DNA of 64,000 nucleotides from positions 1-64,000 of the forward strand of contig JAGPCO010000017.1 in NCBI GenBank assembly GCA_018058095.1, given 5' to 3'. This document shows positions 57,283 through 64,000 of the stretch, one piece after another. The notes beneath the pieces were generated by a model, which was given only the letters and a program-made list of their open reading frames with translations, was not told the origin of the DNA and did not search any database. The position numbers were made by a program, and so were the translations under genes. This DNA comes from Kofleriaceae bacterium (GTDB lineage: Bacteria; Myxococcota_A; Polyangia; Haliangiales; Haliangiaceae). Within the stretch, counting starts at the first letter, position 1. Each line of letters begins with the position of its first letter.

Positions 57283-58872
57283 ATGAGCGCGCCGATCGAG
57301 ACCGACTACCTCGTGCTGGGCTCCGGCATCGCCGGCCTCAACTTCGCCCTGCGCGCGGCCGCCCACGGCCGGGTCCTGGTCGTGTGCAAGACCCGGATCA
57401 GCGACACCAACACCAACTGGGCCCAGGGCGGCGTGGCCGCGGTCCAGGCCAGCGACGACTCGCTGGCCCAGCACGTGGCCGACACCCTCACCGTCGGCGA
57501 CGGCCTGTGTGACCCGGCGGTGGTCGACCTGTGCGTGGCCGAGGGGCCGGCCCAGGTCGAGCGCCTGCTCCAGCTCGGGGTCCAGCTCGACCGCGGCAAG
57601 GACGGCGCCCTCGACCTGACCCGCGAGGGCGGCCACAGCCAGCGCCGCGTCGTCCACTACGCCGACGTCACCGGGCGCGAGATCCAGCGCGCGCTCATCG
57701 CCGCCGTCGCGCGCGAGCCCAACATCACCGTGCTCGAGGAGCACATCGCGGTCGACCTGCTGTCGATGGCCAAGTACGGCGGCGACCCGGCCTGCTTCGG
57801 CGCCTACGTGCTCGACCGCCGCAGCGGCGAGGTGTCGACCATCGTCGCCCGCGCCACCGTGCTGGCCACCGGCGGCACCGGCAAGGTCTACATCTACACG
57901 TCCAACCCCGACGTCGCCACCGGCGACGGCGTGGCCATGGCCTACCGGCTGGGCGCCGCCGTCGGCGACATGGAGTTCATCCAGTTCCACCCGACGGTGC
58001 TGTACCACCCCAGCGTCAAGAACTTCCTCCTGACCGAGGCGCTGCGCGGCGAGGGCGGCATCCTGCGCCTGGCCGACGGTCGCTCGTTCATGGAGCACTA
58101 CCACCCCCTCAAGTCGCTCGGACCACGCGACGTGGTGGCGCGCGCCATCGACAACGAGCTGAAGAAGTCGGGCGCCGAGTGCGTGTTCCTCGACATGACG
58201 CACCTGCCGGCCGAGTTCTTGCGCAAGCGCTTCCCCAACATCCACGAGCGCTGCCTGGCCCTGGGCATCGACATGACCAAGCAGCCCATCCCGGCGGTGC
58301 CGGCCGCGCACTACCAGTGCGGCGGCGTGGTCGCCGACGTGCACGGCCAGACCACGATCCGCAACCTGTACGCCATCGGCGAGGTCGCCTGCACCGGCCT
58401 GCACGGCGCCTGCCGGCTGGCGTCCAACTCGCTGCTCGAGGGCATGGTGTTCTCGACCCGGGCCGCCGCCCACGCCCGCACCGCCGAGCTGAGCCGGCCG
58501 CGTACGGTGGCGCCGTGGAGCTACGGCAGCGCGACCGACTCCAACGACGCCATCGTCGTCAGCCTCAACTGGGACGAGATCCGCCGCTTCATGTGGTCGT
58601 ACGTCGGCATCGTCCGTAGCGACAAGCGGCTCGAGCGGGCCCGCCACCGCATCGAGATCCTGCGCGACGAGATCCGCGAGTACTACTGGGACTTCAAGAT
58701 CACGTCCGACCTGATCGAGCTGCGCAACCTGGCCCTGGTCGCCCACCTCATCATCGAGAGCGCGCGCCGGCGCAAGGAGTCGCGCGGCCTGCACTCGACG
58801 CTCGACTATCCGAACAAGGACGCCGAGGCGCGCCGGTTCCAGCTCCAGCTCACCAACGGCCCGGCCGCGTGA
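57283..58872 (+). CDS. nadB: L-aspartate oxidase
   Basis: A 529-residue FAD enzyme oxidising L-aspartate to iminoaspartate, the substrate of NadA. The FAD-binding motif is LVLGSGIAGLNFAL, with WAQGGVAAV, GGHSQRRVVHY, LATGGTGKVY, FIQFHPTVLYHP (substrate pocket), LDMTHLP and CTGLHGACRLASNSLLEG, all characteristic of NadB rather than fumarate reductase. C-terminal helical domain intact. nadA is 44 kb away at 13128. Confidence 0.96.
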   Translation: MSAPIETDYLVLGSGIAGLNFALRAAAHGRVLVVCKTRISDTNTNWAQGGVAAVQASDDSLAQHVADTLTVGDGLCDPAVVDLCVAEGPAQVERLLQLGVQLDRGKDGALDLTREGGHSQRRVVHYADVTGREIQRALIAAVAREPNITVLEEHIAVDLLSMAKYGGDPACFGAYVLDRRSGEVSTIVARATVLATGGTGKVYIYTSNPDVATGDGVAMAYRLGAAVGDMEFIQFHPTVLYHPSVKNFLLTEALRGEGGILRLADGRSFMEHYHPLKSLGPRDVVARAIDNELKKSGAECVFLDMTHLPAEFLRKRFPNIHERCLALGIDMTKQPIPAVPAAHYQCGGVVADVHGQTTIRNLYAIGEVACTGLHGACRLASNSLLEGMVFSTRAAAHARTAELSRPRTVAPWSYGSATDSNDAIVVSLNWDEIRRFMWSYVGIVRSDKRLERARHRIEILRDEIREYYWDFKITSDLIELRNLALVAHLIIESARRRKESRGLHSTLDYPNKDAEARRFQLQLTNGPAA

Positions 58873-58877
58873 TCAAC

Positions 58878-58920
58878 GTGCCTGTGCCCGCGCCCGCGCC
58901 CGTGCCCGTGCCCGTGCCCG
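58878..58920 (+). repeat. Hexamer array after nadB, copy 9 (no hairpin)
   Basis: GTGCCT, GTGCCC, GCGCCC twice, then GTGCCC three times and GTCAG, five bases after the nadB stop. The TAGCAGG hairpin is missing, so this is an isolated or eroded array. The following 58921-59182 has no gene. Confidence 0.6.
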
Positions 58921-59038
58921 TCAGCTCGCGGTGCCTGGTTCGACGCTGATCACGCGACGCTGTTCAACCTCGCGCGCCGGCGCGCGCCGCCATCGCGCGG
59001 CCGGCACGCCGCGGCACGCGTCGGCACACCACGGCCCA

Positions 59039-59052
59039 TGAACCGCGGTTCA
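59039..59052. promoter_or_regulatory. Fourteen-base palindrome
   Basis: TGAACCGCGGTTCA is perfectly self-complementary and lies in the gene-free stretch before a terminator-bearing leader. It could be an operator. Confidence 0.35.
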
Positions 59053-59182
59053 CGGTTGGCGCCCTCGGCGCCCTGTCCGAGGCCTCAACTGCCTGGAATC
59101 GCTTGGGCCCGGTCCGGTCGCCAGCGATCCCCGGCGCCCCACGTCGGGTGGCACCGCGGTCGCAATAGCCAGGGTCACTCTC

Positions 59183-59256
59183 CACTGCATATCTGACGGA
59201 CGGCCATGCAGTGAAGGGGACCGCCGGGGCATGGTGCCCCGGCGGTTGGTTTTTTC
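59183..59256 (+). ncRNA. Candidate small RNA or attenuator leader with intrinsic terminator
   Basis: CACTGCAT (59183-59190) pairs with ATGCAGTG (59206-59213), then a 12-pair GC-rich stem ACCGCCGGGGCA-TGG-TGCCCCGGCGGT (59220-59246) is followed by TGG and six T. This is the clearest intrinsic terminator in the window. No coding region leads into it; nadB ends 350 bases upstream. It may end a short RNA or act as an attenuator before the gene at 59283, which has its own -10 box after the T-run. The RNA 5' end is not known. Confidence 0.5.
59220..59255 (+). terminator. Intrinsic terminator (12-bp stem, T6)
   Basis: Perfect 12-base stem with a three-base loop followed by TGG and TTTTTT. Confidence 0.85.
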
Positions 59257-59269
59257 GGCGCGCGGCGGC

Positions 59270-59275
59270 TATCGT
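59270..59275 (+). promoter_or_regulatory. Putative -10 box of the lipoprotein gene
   Basis: TATCGT ends seven bases before the ATG at 59283 and begins 15 bases after the terminator T-run. Confidence 0.45.
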
Positions 59276-59282
59276 TCCGCGC

Positions 59283-60023
59283 ATGCGCGCCCGCTGGTGG
59301 TCCGGACTGCTCGTCGCCGCGTTCTTCGTCGGCGCCGGCGCCGGCGCCGGCTGCACGCGCGGGCGCACCGGCGTCAAGGGCCCGGCCGCCGACGGCGTGC
59401 GTGGGCTCATCGTCGCCCTGCGTGGTGACGACCCGGCCCCGGCCTACCGGCTGATGAGCGAGCAGGCCCGGCAGGGCGTGACCTACGACCAGTTCGTGCT
59501 GGCGTGGAAGGACAGCGCGGCCGAGCGGCGCTGGCAGGCGCAGGCGCTCGAGGACGGCCTGCGCGGCGACCCCGACGTCGGCGAGACCGCCAGCGTCGGC
59601 TTCGGCGACGGCAAGGTCGTGCACCTGCGGCGCGAGGGCAAGGCGTGGCGGCTCGACGCCGCGCTGGTCGCCCGCTCGCGCGCGCGCAGCCCACGCGAGG
59701 CGATCAAGGTGCTGGCCGACGCGCTCGAGCGGCGCGACGTCGCCAGCGTGCTGGCCATCCTGTCGGCGCGCCGGCGCGATGGCCTGGCCCGCCAGGTCGA
59801 CGGCTTCTTCGCCGGCCTGTCGCGCCACCTCGCCGGCGAGATCGAGCTGCAGGGCGTCGACCGCGCCGTGCTGCGCTGGGACGACGACGGCCTGCAATAC
59901 CGCATCGTCCTGGTCAAGGAGGACGGCGAGTGGCGGGTCGACGACATCCACATCCGCGAGGCGCCGGCCGCGCCCGACGACGGCGGCGACGAGGAGAGCG
60001 AGGACCACGAGGACCGCGACTGA
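59283..60023 (+). CDS. Lipoprotein of unknown function
   Basis: A 246-residue predicted lipoprotein (VAAFFVGAGAGAGC, lipobox GAGC near residue 21-24). The mature part is helical (VRGLIVALRGDDPAPAYRLM, SPREAIKVLADALERRDVAS) with beta strands near the end (EDGEWRVDDIHIREAP) and a highly acidic tail (DDGGDEESEDHEDRD). The tandem helical units (YRLMSEQARQGV and VLAILSARRRDGL) look like a duplicated domain of the type found in envelope stress or SnoaL-like proteins; not assigned. Confidence 0.7.
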   Translation: MRARWWSGLLVAAFFVGAGAGAGCTRGRTGVKGPAADGVRGLIVALRGDDPAPAYRLMSEQARQGVTYDQFVLAWKDSAAERRWQAQALEDGLRGDPDVGETASVGFGDGKVVHLRREGKAWRLDAALVARSRARSPREAIKVLADALERRDVASVLAILSARRRDGLARQVDGFFAGLSRHLAGEIELQGVDRAVLRWDDDGLQYRIVLVKEDGEWRVDDIHIREAPAAPDDGGDEESEDHEDRD

Positions 60024-60225
60024 CGAGCCGCGCGCGCCGACGACGAGGGGGATGCAGGTGATCCCAGTGTGACCTGGTCGTCGATCTCCAGATCACCTCG
60101 ACCGCCGGGCGCCGAGCGGGCGGTCGACTGTGGTCGATCGTGCGACCTCGACTTCGGCCTCGACGTCCAGGAGGCCCGCTCCGAATGAGCCGCAACGGTC
60201 ACGCCCCGGCCGGCGTCGAACCGGC

Positions 60226-60660
60226 ATGACCCTCCCAGCCGGAAAACGCGTCGAGGTCTTCTACGACGGCGACTGCCCGCTGTGTATGCGCGAGATCCGC
60301 ATGCTCATGCGGCGCGACCGGGCCGGCCGCATCCAGTTCACCGACCTGGCCGCGCCCGGGTTCGACCCGGCCCCGCTCGGGCCCGACCGCGCCGCCCTGA
60401 TGGCCCGCATCCACGGCCGCCTGGCCGACGGCACCTGGATCGAGGGCGTCGAGGTGTTCCGCCAGCTGTACGCTGCGGTCGGCTTCGGCCGGCTGGTGGC
60501 GGTCAGCCGTGTGCCCGGCATCTCCCACCTGCTGCGCCTGGGCTACCACCTGTTCGCGAAGAACCGCCTGCGCCTGACCGGCCGCTGCGCCGACGCCGGC
60601 TGCCAGCTGCCGGCGGCCCGGGCCACCGCCGCCGCGCCTCAGATCGGCACGGCGGTGTAG
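60226..60660 (+). CDS. DCC-family thiol-disulfide oxidoreductase-like protein
   Basis: A 144-residue protein of the DCC (DUF393) family. The family motif is [19 protein letters not shown], with Asp-x-x-Cys-x-x-Cys; the fold resembles thioredoxin. [17 protein letters not shown] and [18 protein letters not shown] are typical of the rest, and a third and fourth Cys follow (GRCADAGC). Biochemical role in the family is poorly defined. Its 3' end overlaps the next, convergent gene by 22 bases. Confidence 0.85.
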   Translation: MTLPAGKRVEVFYDGDCPLCMREIRMLMRRDRAGRIQFTDLAAPGFDPAPLGPDRAALMARIHGRLADGTWIEGVEVFRQLYAAVGFGRLVAVSRVPGISHLLRLGYHLFAKNRLRLTGRCADAGCQLPAARATAAAPQIGTAV

Positions 60661-62183
60661 GCGCCGAGCTCGGCCTGGAGCTTGTCGAGGAACAGCTCGA
60701 TGTTGCGGCGCAGCGCCTCGTCGTCGCACACCGGCAGCGCGCGCTGCCAGGTGTCGATGGCGCGGCCGACCTGGCCCTGCCGGTAGTACAGGTACGCGAC
60801 CCGGGTCAGCGCCGGGAAGTACGACGGCTCGGCCGCCAGCACCGCCTCGTACTCGCTGATGGCGGCGGTGAACGCCTGCTGCTTCTGCAGCAGGTTGCCG
60901 AGCACGAAGCGGGCCTTGAGGTTGCCGGGCTCGGCCTCGATCCCTTCGCGCAGCCGGGTGATGGCGGCGTCGAGCTCGCCGGCCTGGTAGTGGCGCATGG
61001 CCTGGGCGAAGGCCGGCTCGTTGCCGACGCGGCCGGCGCGGACCAGGGCCTCGTGCACCATGCCGGCCACGGTGTGGGCGTCGAGCGGCTGCTCGAGCAC
61101 GGCGTCGACGCCATACGCGGTCATGAGGTCGACGCTGGGCGGCCCCGCGGGTGCGGCCAGCAGCAGCACCGGGAGCTGGGCCCGGCCGGCGCTGCGCTTG
61201 AGCGTCCGGGCCAGGCGGAAGCCGTCGAGCTTGTCGCCGGCCATGGTGATGACCACGTCGACGTGGTGCACACACAGCAGCGTCATGGCCTCGACCAGGC
61301 CGGGCGCGTGCACCACCTCGGCCCCGACCGCCTCGAGGGCGGCGGTGATGAAGGCGACGGTGTCGGCGTCGGGTTCGACCACCAGCACCCGGTGCGGATC
61401 GTCGGCCGGGCGCGCGGTCTCCGGCGGAGCCAGGTCGAGCTCGTTGGTGGGGAGCGTGACCTCGTTGGTCGCGACCTCGCCGGTGCCGTCGGCCAGCTGT
61501 GGTGGTGGCTCGGCCACCGAGGTGGTGTTGAACGCGCCGTGCCACTCGCCGGTGCCGGGAAACTCGGCCGGCTGATCGATGGCCAGGCCGTCGTCGAACC
61601 GGACCTCCATGGTGGCGTGGGCGATGAGCTCGCGCTCGGCCTGGGCCACGTCCTCGCCCGGCGCCTCGCTCGGCGCCACCACCGTGAGCCGGGCCGAGCC
61701 CGACCGGCGATCGCGGCCGGCGCCGGGCCCCTGCCACTGCCTCTCGCCGCGCTCGAACGCGCCGAACACCGCGCGGATGGCGCGCGCGAGCGCCAGCTCG
61801 ACCGCGATGTGCAGCTCGACCGGCAGGCCGCGCCGTCGCTCCAGCTCGGTCGCCAGCGCGGTCGCGCCGTCGGGGTCGGCCACCGCCAGGATCAGGCGGC
61901 GGCGATCCTGCGCCACCGGCAGCGCCCGCACCGCGCGAGCCCACGCCAGGTCGAGCCCCTCGAGCACCGAGGTCTCGATGATCGACTCCTCGAGCACCAC
62001 GGCGGGCCAGCCGGTCTGCTCCGACAGCGCCGCCGCCAGCGCCTTCTCGCTCGCCAGCTGGTGGGCCAGGCACGACGACGCCAGCCGCTGCCGCTGCGAC
62101 TGCGCCGCCAGCAAGTCCTCGATGTCGTCGGCGCTGACCACGCCGCGCGTGATCAGAATCTGCCCGAGCGGCCTGACCCCCAC
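60639..62183 (-). CDS. MshEN / pseudo-receiver / TPR protein
   Basis: A 514-residue cytoplasmic protein in three parts: an N-terminal MshEN (type IV pilus ATPase-like, cyclic-di-GMP-binding in relatives) domain, [20 protein letters not shown] and [19 protein letters not shown]; a response-regulator-like domain (about 270-400, [20 protein letters not shown]) whose phospho-acceptor position is Met ([12 protein letters not shown]) rather than Asp, so it cannot be phosphorylated there; and TPRs at the end ([20 protein letters not shown]). It may sense cyclic di-GMP and act as an adaptor. GTG at 62183 is chosen because TAGCGT ends seven bases upstream; GTG at 62192 is an alternative. Confidence 0.72.
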   Translation of the reverse strand: MGVRPLGQILITRGVVSADDIEDLLAAQSQRQRLASSCLAHQLASEKALAAALSEQTGWPAVVLEESIIETSVLEGLDLAWARAVRALPVAQDRRRLILAVADPDGATALATELERRRGLPVELHIAVELALARAIRAVFGAFERGERQWQGPGAGRDRRSGSARLTVVAPSEAPGEDVAQAERELIAHATMEVRFDDGLAIDQPAEFPGTGEWHGAFNTTSVAEPPPQLADGTGEVATNEVTLPTNELDLAPPETARPADDPHRVLVVEPDADTVAFITAALEAVGAEVVHAPGLVEAMTLLCVHHVDVVITMAGDKLDGFRLARTLKRSAGRAQLPVLLLAAPAGPPSVDLMTAYGVDAVLEQPLDAHTVAGMVHEALVRAGRVGNEPAFAQAMRHYQAGELDAAITRLREGIEAEPGNLKARFVLGNLLQKQQAFTAAISEYEAVLAAEPSYFPALTRVAYLYYRQGQVGRAIDTWQRALPVCDDEALRRNIELFLDKLQAELGAYTAVPI

Positions 62184-62190
62184 GAGCGCC

Positions 62191-62196
62191 ACGCTA
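62191..62196 (-). promoter_or_regulatory. Putative -10 box of the MshEN/TPR gene
   Basis: TAGCGT on the minus strand, seven bases before GTG at 62183. Confidence 0.4.
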
Positions 62197-62487
62197 ACAC
62201 AGGGCCTGTACAGGACCGAAATTGAGGAGCACCCCAGGAAATCCCGGTAGGCAAGCTGACACCGCATGGCGCACCACGAGATCGCCGCTGACCGGATCAA
62301 CCGGTTAGCGCGCCGTGCTGGCTACTAAAGGAGCCTCAACGCGACAAATGCGTGGCCAGCACGCTCACGGCTGATATCCTCCCGCCCGACTTCGCGAAAC
62401 CAACCCGCCATCGTCCGCCTCACGGCCGCGGCCACGTCCCTACTGTGACGATGTGGCGCACCCGGGAGCGGCGGGGCAGACCCGGTT

Positions 62488-62516
62488 TTGCGAACTAACT
62501 GACCAGATTCAATAAG
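62488..62516 (+). promoter_or_regulatory. Putative promoter of cdnL
   Basis: TTGCGA, 17 bases, AATAAG, about 100 bases before the ATG. The leader after it contains an imperfect stem (CTGGG/CCCAG with GGTGG/CCGCC flanks, about 62524-62571). The rest of 62197-62487 shows no gene. Confidence 0.35.
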
Positions 62517-62615
62517 GAAACCTGGAAGGACCCTGGCGGTGGCCTGGGGTTTGCTCAAGACCCAGCCGCCACCTGGCATGGACCCCCCGCAAGGGACCCA
62601 AGGAGCAGTCCGCAC

Positions 62616-63101
<486 letters not shown>

Positions 63102-63124
63102 TCGCTTCGCTCGCTCGCTGACCG

Positions 63125-63156
63125 CAGGCTGTCGATCCCGACAGCCTGTCGTCGTT
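63125..63156 (+). terminator. Intrinsic terminator of cdnL
   Basis: CAGGCTGTCG-ATCC-CGACAGCCTG is a perfect ten-pair stem followed by TCGTCGTTTT. Confidence 0.75.
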
Positions 63157-63185
63157 TTCGGGGGCGACGCGCCGCCGCCGCGCGC

Positions 63186-63695
63186 TCAGATGTTCTGCTG
63201 GGCGTTGCGCAGCGCCTCTTCGAACGCGGCGATCACCGAGTTCTGCGGGTCGACCACATACACCGTCTCGGGGTTGGGCCGCTTGTGCGCGCGCAGCTCC
63301 TCGACGATGGCCCGCACCGCCTCCTCGACCGGGACGTCGCCCAGGTCGGTGCCGATGCTGGGGATGGCGATGACCTTGAAGCCGTTGAGGTCGGCGGCGA
63401 TGAGCGAGGCGCGGGCGGCCCGGCGCACGTTCTCGGCGCCGATCTTCATGCCCGGCTCCTCCATCGTCGGCACGTGCAGCACGTGTTTACACGGCAGCTG
63501 ACCGGCGGTGGTGACCACCGCGGCGCCGATGGCGATGGGCGCCAGCGCCATGGCCGCTTGCTGGATGACGTCGCCGCCGTGCCGCTTGATCTGGCCGCTG
63601 ATGCCGCTGCCCATGATCCCCATGGAGTTACCGGGGCTCACCACGGCGTCGACGGGCAGGGTCCAGATGTCGGCGCGGGCGACGTGCACAACCAT
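63186..63695 (-). CDS. Macrodomain protein
   Basis: A 169-residue macrodomain (ADP-ribose-binding or -processing) protein. Binding-site segments are visible: ADIWTLPVDAVVSPGNSMGI for the N-terminal strand and loop (Asn in SPGNS), then MGSGISGQIKRHGG, and IPSIGTDLGDVPVEEAVRAI with the phosphate loop SIGTDLG. It fills the whole protein, so this is a stand-alone reader or hydrolase of ADP-ribose or O-acetyl-ADP-ribose. No partner toxin is adjacent. The start ATG at 63695 leaves the protein complete. Confidence 0.88.
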   Translation of the reverse strand: MVVHVARADIWTLPVDAVVSPGNSMGIMGSGISGQIKRHGGDVIQQAAMALAPIAIGAAVVTTAGQLPCKHVLHVPTMEEPGMKIGAENVRRAARASLIAADLNGFKVIAIPSIGTDLGDVPVEEAVRAIVEELRAHKRPNPETVYVVDPQNSVIAAFEEALRNAQQNI

Positions 63696-63806
63696 GGTGG
63701 TTCGACCGGTAACACGTCGCCACCTGCGATTTCAACCCCTACCGCGGATTCCGGGGCCAGGATCGCTTGTGAATTCACATGCGATTACGGAGCCTTGTGC
63801 CGCAGC

Positions 63807-64000
63807 TCAGCGCCGCTCGAACCGGCTCACCAGCGCCCGCATCTCGTGGGTCGTGGGCACCACCGGGGGCATGAGGAAGTCGAGGGGGCTGGCCAGGCCA
63901 CGCATCGTCGCGGCGACCACGAGCCCACTGGCGCTGGTGGCCACCAGACCCCGGTCGTCCTCTCCGTAGCTGGTCCCAAGGCGGCGGGTCCACCGAACGT
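63807..64000 (-). CDS. C-terminal part of a leftward gene, cut by the window edge
   Basis: On the minus strand a frame without a start in the window runs from the edge to TGA at 63809-63807 (64 codons): VRWTRRLGTSYGEDDRGLVA, then GLVVAATMRGLASPLDFLMP and HEMRALVSRFERR. Amino-acid composition is protein-like and the stop is clean. No family is recognised from this fragment. 63696-63806 shows no gene. Confidence 0.5.
   Translation of the reverse strand, partial: VRWTRRLGTSYGEDDRGLVATSASGLVVAATMRGLASPLDFLMPPVVPTTHEMRALVSRFERR

Noticed and set aside
60200-60262. tRNA-like T-arm (CCGG-TTCGACG-CCGG) on the minus strand
   Set aside because: No acceptor, D or anticodon stems can be placed around it and no CCA end; it overlaps the start of the DCC gene.
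62300-62400. Seven-codon ORF after AAAGGAG near 62330
   Set aside because: The ribosome site is about 17 bases from the ATG and nothing else supports translation.

Overview
The window is a very GC-rich chromosomal segment (about 70 % G+C by eye) with densely packed genes, frequent ATGA and GTGA stop/start overlaps, several GTG starts, giant TPR and HEAT-repeat proteins, a CarD/CdnL-type regulator, a UbiB-like kinase and many lipoproteins. Together these suggest a myxobacterium-like member of the Myxococcota, perhaps near Haliangium/Kofleriaceae. That assignment is inference; there is no rRNA or tRNA here to confirm it. No prophage, CRISPR array or complete insertion sequence is visible. One transposase remnant is present.

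Layout. 1-785: structured, apparently non-coding DNA with many hairpins and possibly the start of a leftward gene. 798-4363: an Hsp70/J-protein pair and a FabH-type ketoacyl synthase. 4350-8162 (leftward): a multi-repeat carboxypeptidase-regulatory-like membrane protein and MiaE. 8335-12282: a lipoprotein M3 peptidase, a MerR regulator with a perfect operator and a lipoprotein hydrolase. 12289-15160 (leftward): an L,D-transpeptidase, NadA and a RecB/Cas4-like nuclease whose 3' end is tandemly duplicated. 15309-18286: small regulatory or unknown genes and a GNAT enzyme. 18283-18890: a broken transposase between two inverted composite repeats. 18887-22066: UbiB-like kinase, a ribbon-helix-helix-like protein, a possible micro-transcript and QueF. 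22227-28755 (mostly leftward): a STAND NTPase with HEAT repeats, a small lipoprotein and an ABC exporter pair. 28797-36433: a 2174-residue TPR protein and a STAS/zinc-ribbon membrane protein. 36412-41837 (leftward): GNAT, DUF4139 lipoprotein, HisS, a lipoprotein and a PAS protein. 41974-48603: a five-gene signalling operon (SpoIIE phosphatase, TPR, PhnD-like binding protein, STAS/zinc-ribbon, histidine kinase). 48617-52996: a membrane protein, a GAF-GGDEF diguanylate cyclase and hpt (leftward), divergent from a HAD 5'-nucleotidase. 53251-54416: folE and an ECF-type sigma factor. 54593-58872: heptaheme cytochrome c, a small lipoprotein and NadB. 59183-63695: a terminator-bearing leader or small RNA, a lipoprotein, a DCC-family protein, a MshEN/pseudo-receiver/TPR protein, CdnL and a macrodomain protein. 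The right edge cuts a leftward gene.

Two genome-wide habits stand out. First, a composite element recurs about ten times. Its full form is a TAG (often the stop codon of the adjacent gene) in TAGCAGG, a long hairpin with covarying arms, CCTGCCCC, a (GTGCCC)n hexamer array and GATC. Second, sixteen gene starts carry a TANNNT box ending only 6-10 bases before the start codon, the layout expected for leaderless or near-leaderless mRNAs; other genes use clear Shine-Dalgarno sites.

Functionally the region mixes cofactor and RNA-modification housekeeping (NadA, NadB, FolE, QueF, MiaE, HisS, Hpt) with regulation: cyclic di-GMP synthesis, a partner-switch-like phosphatase/STAS module, an ECF sigma factor, MerR and CdnL.
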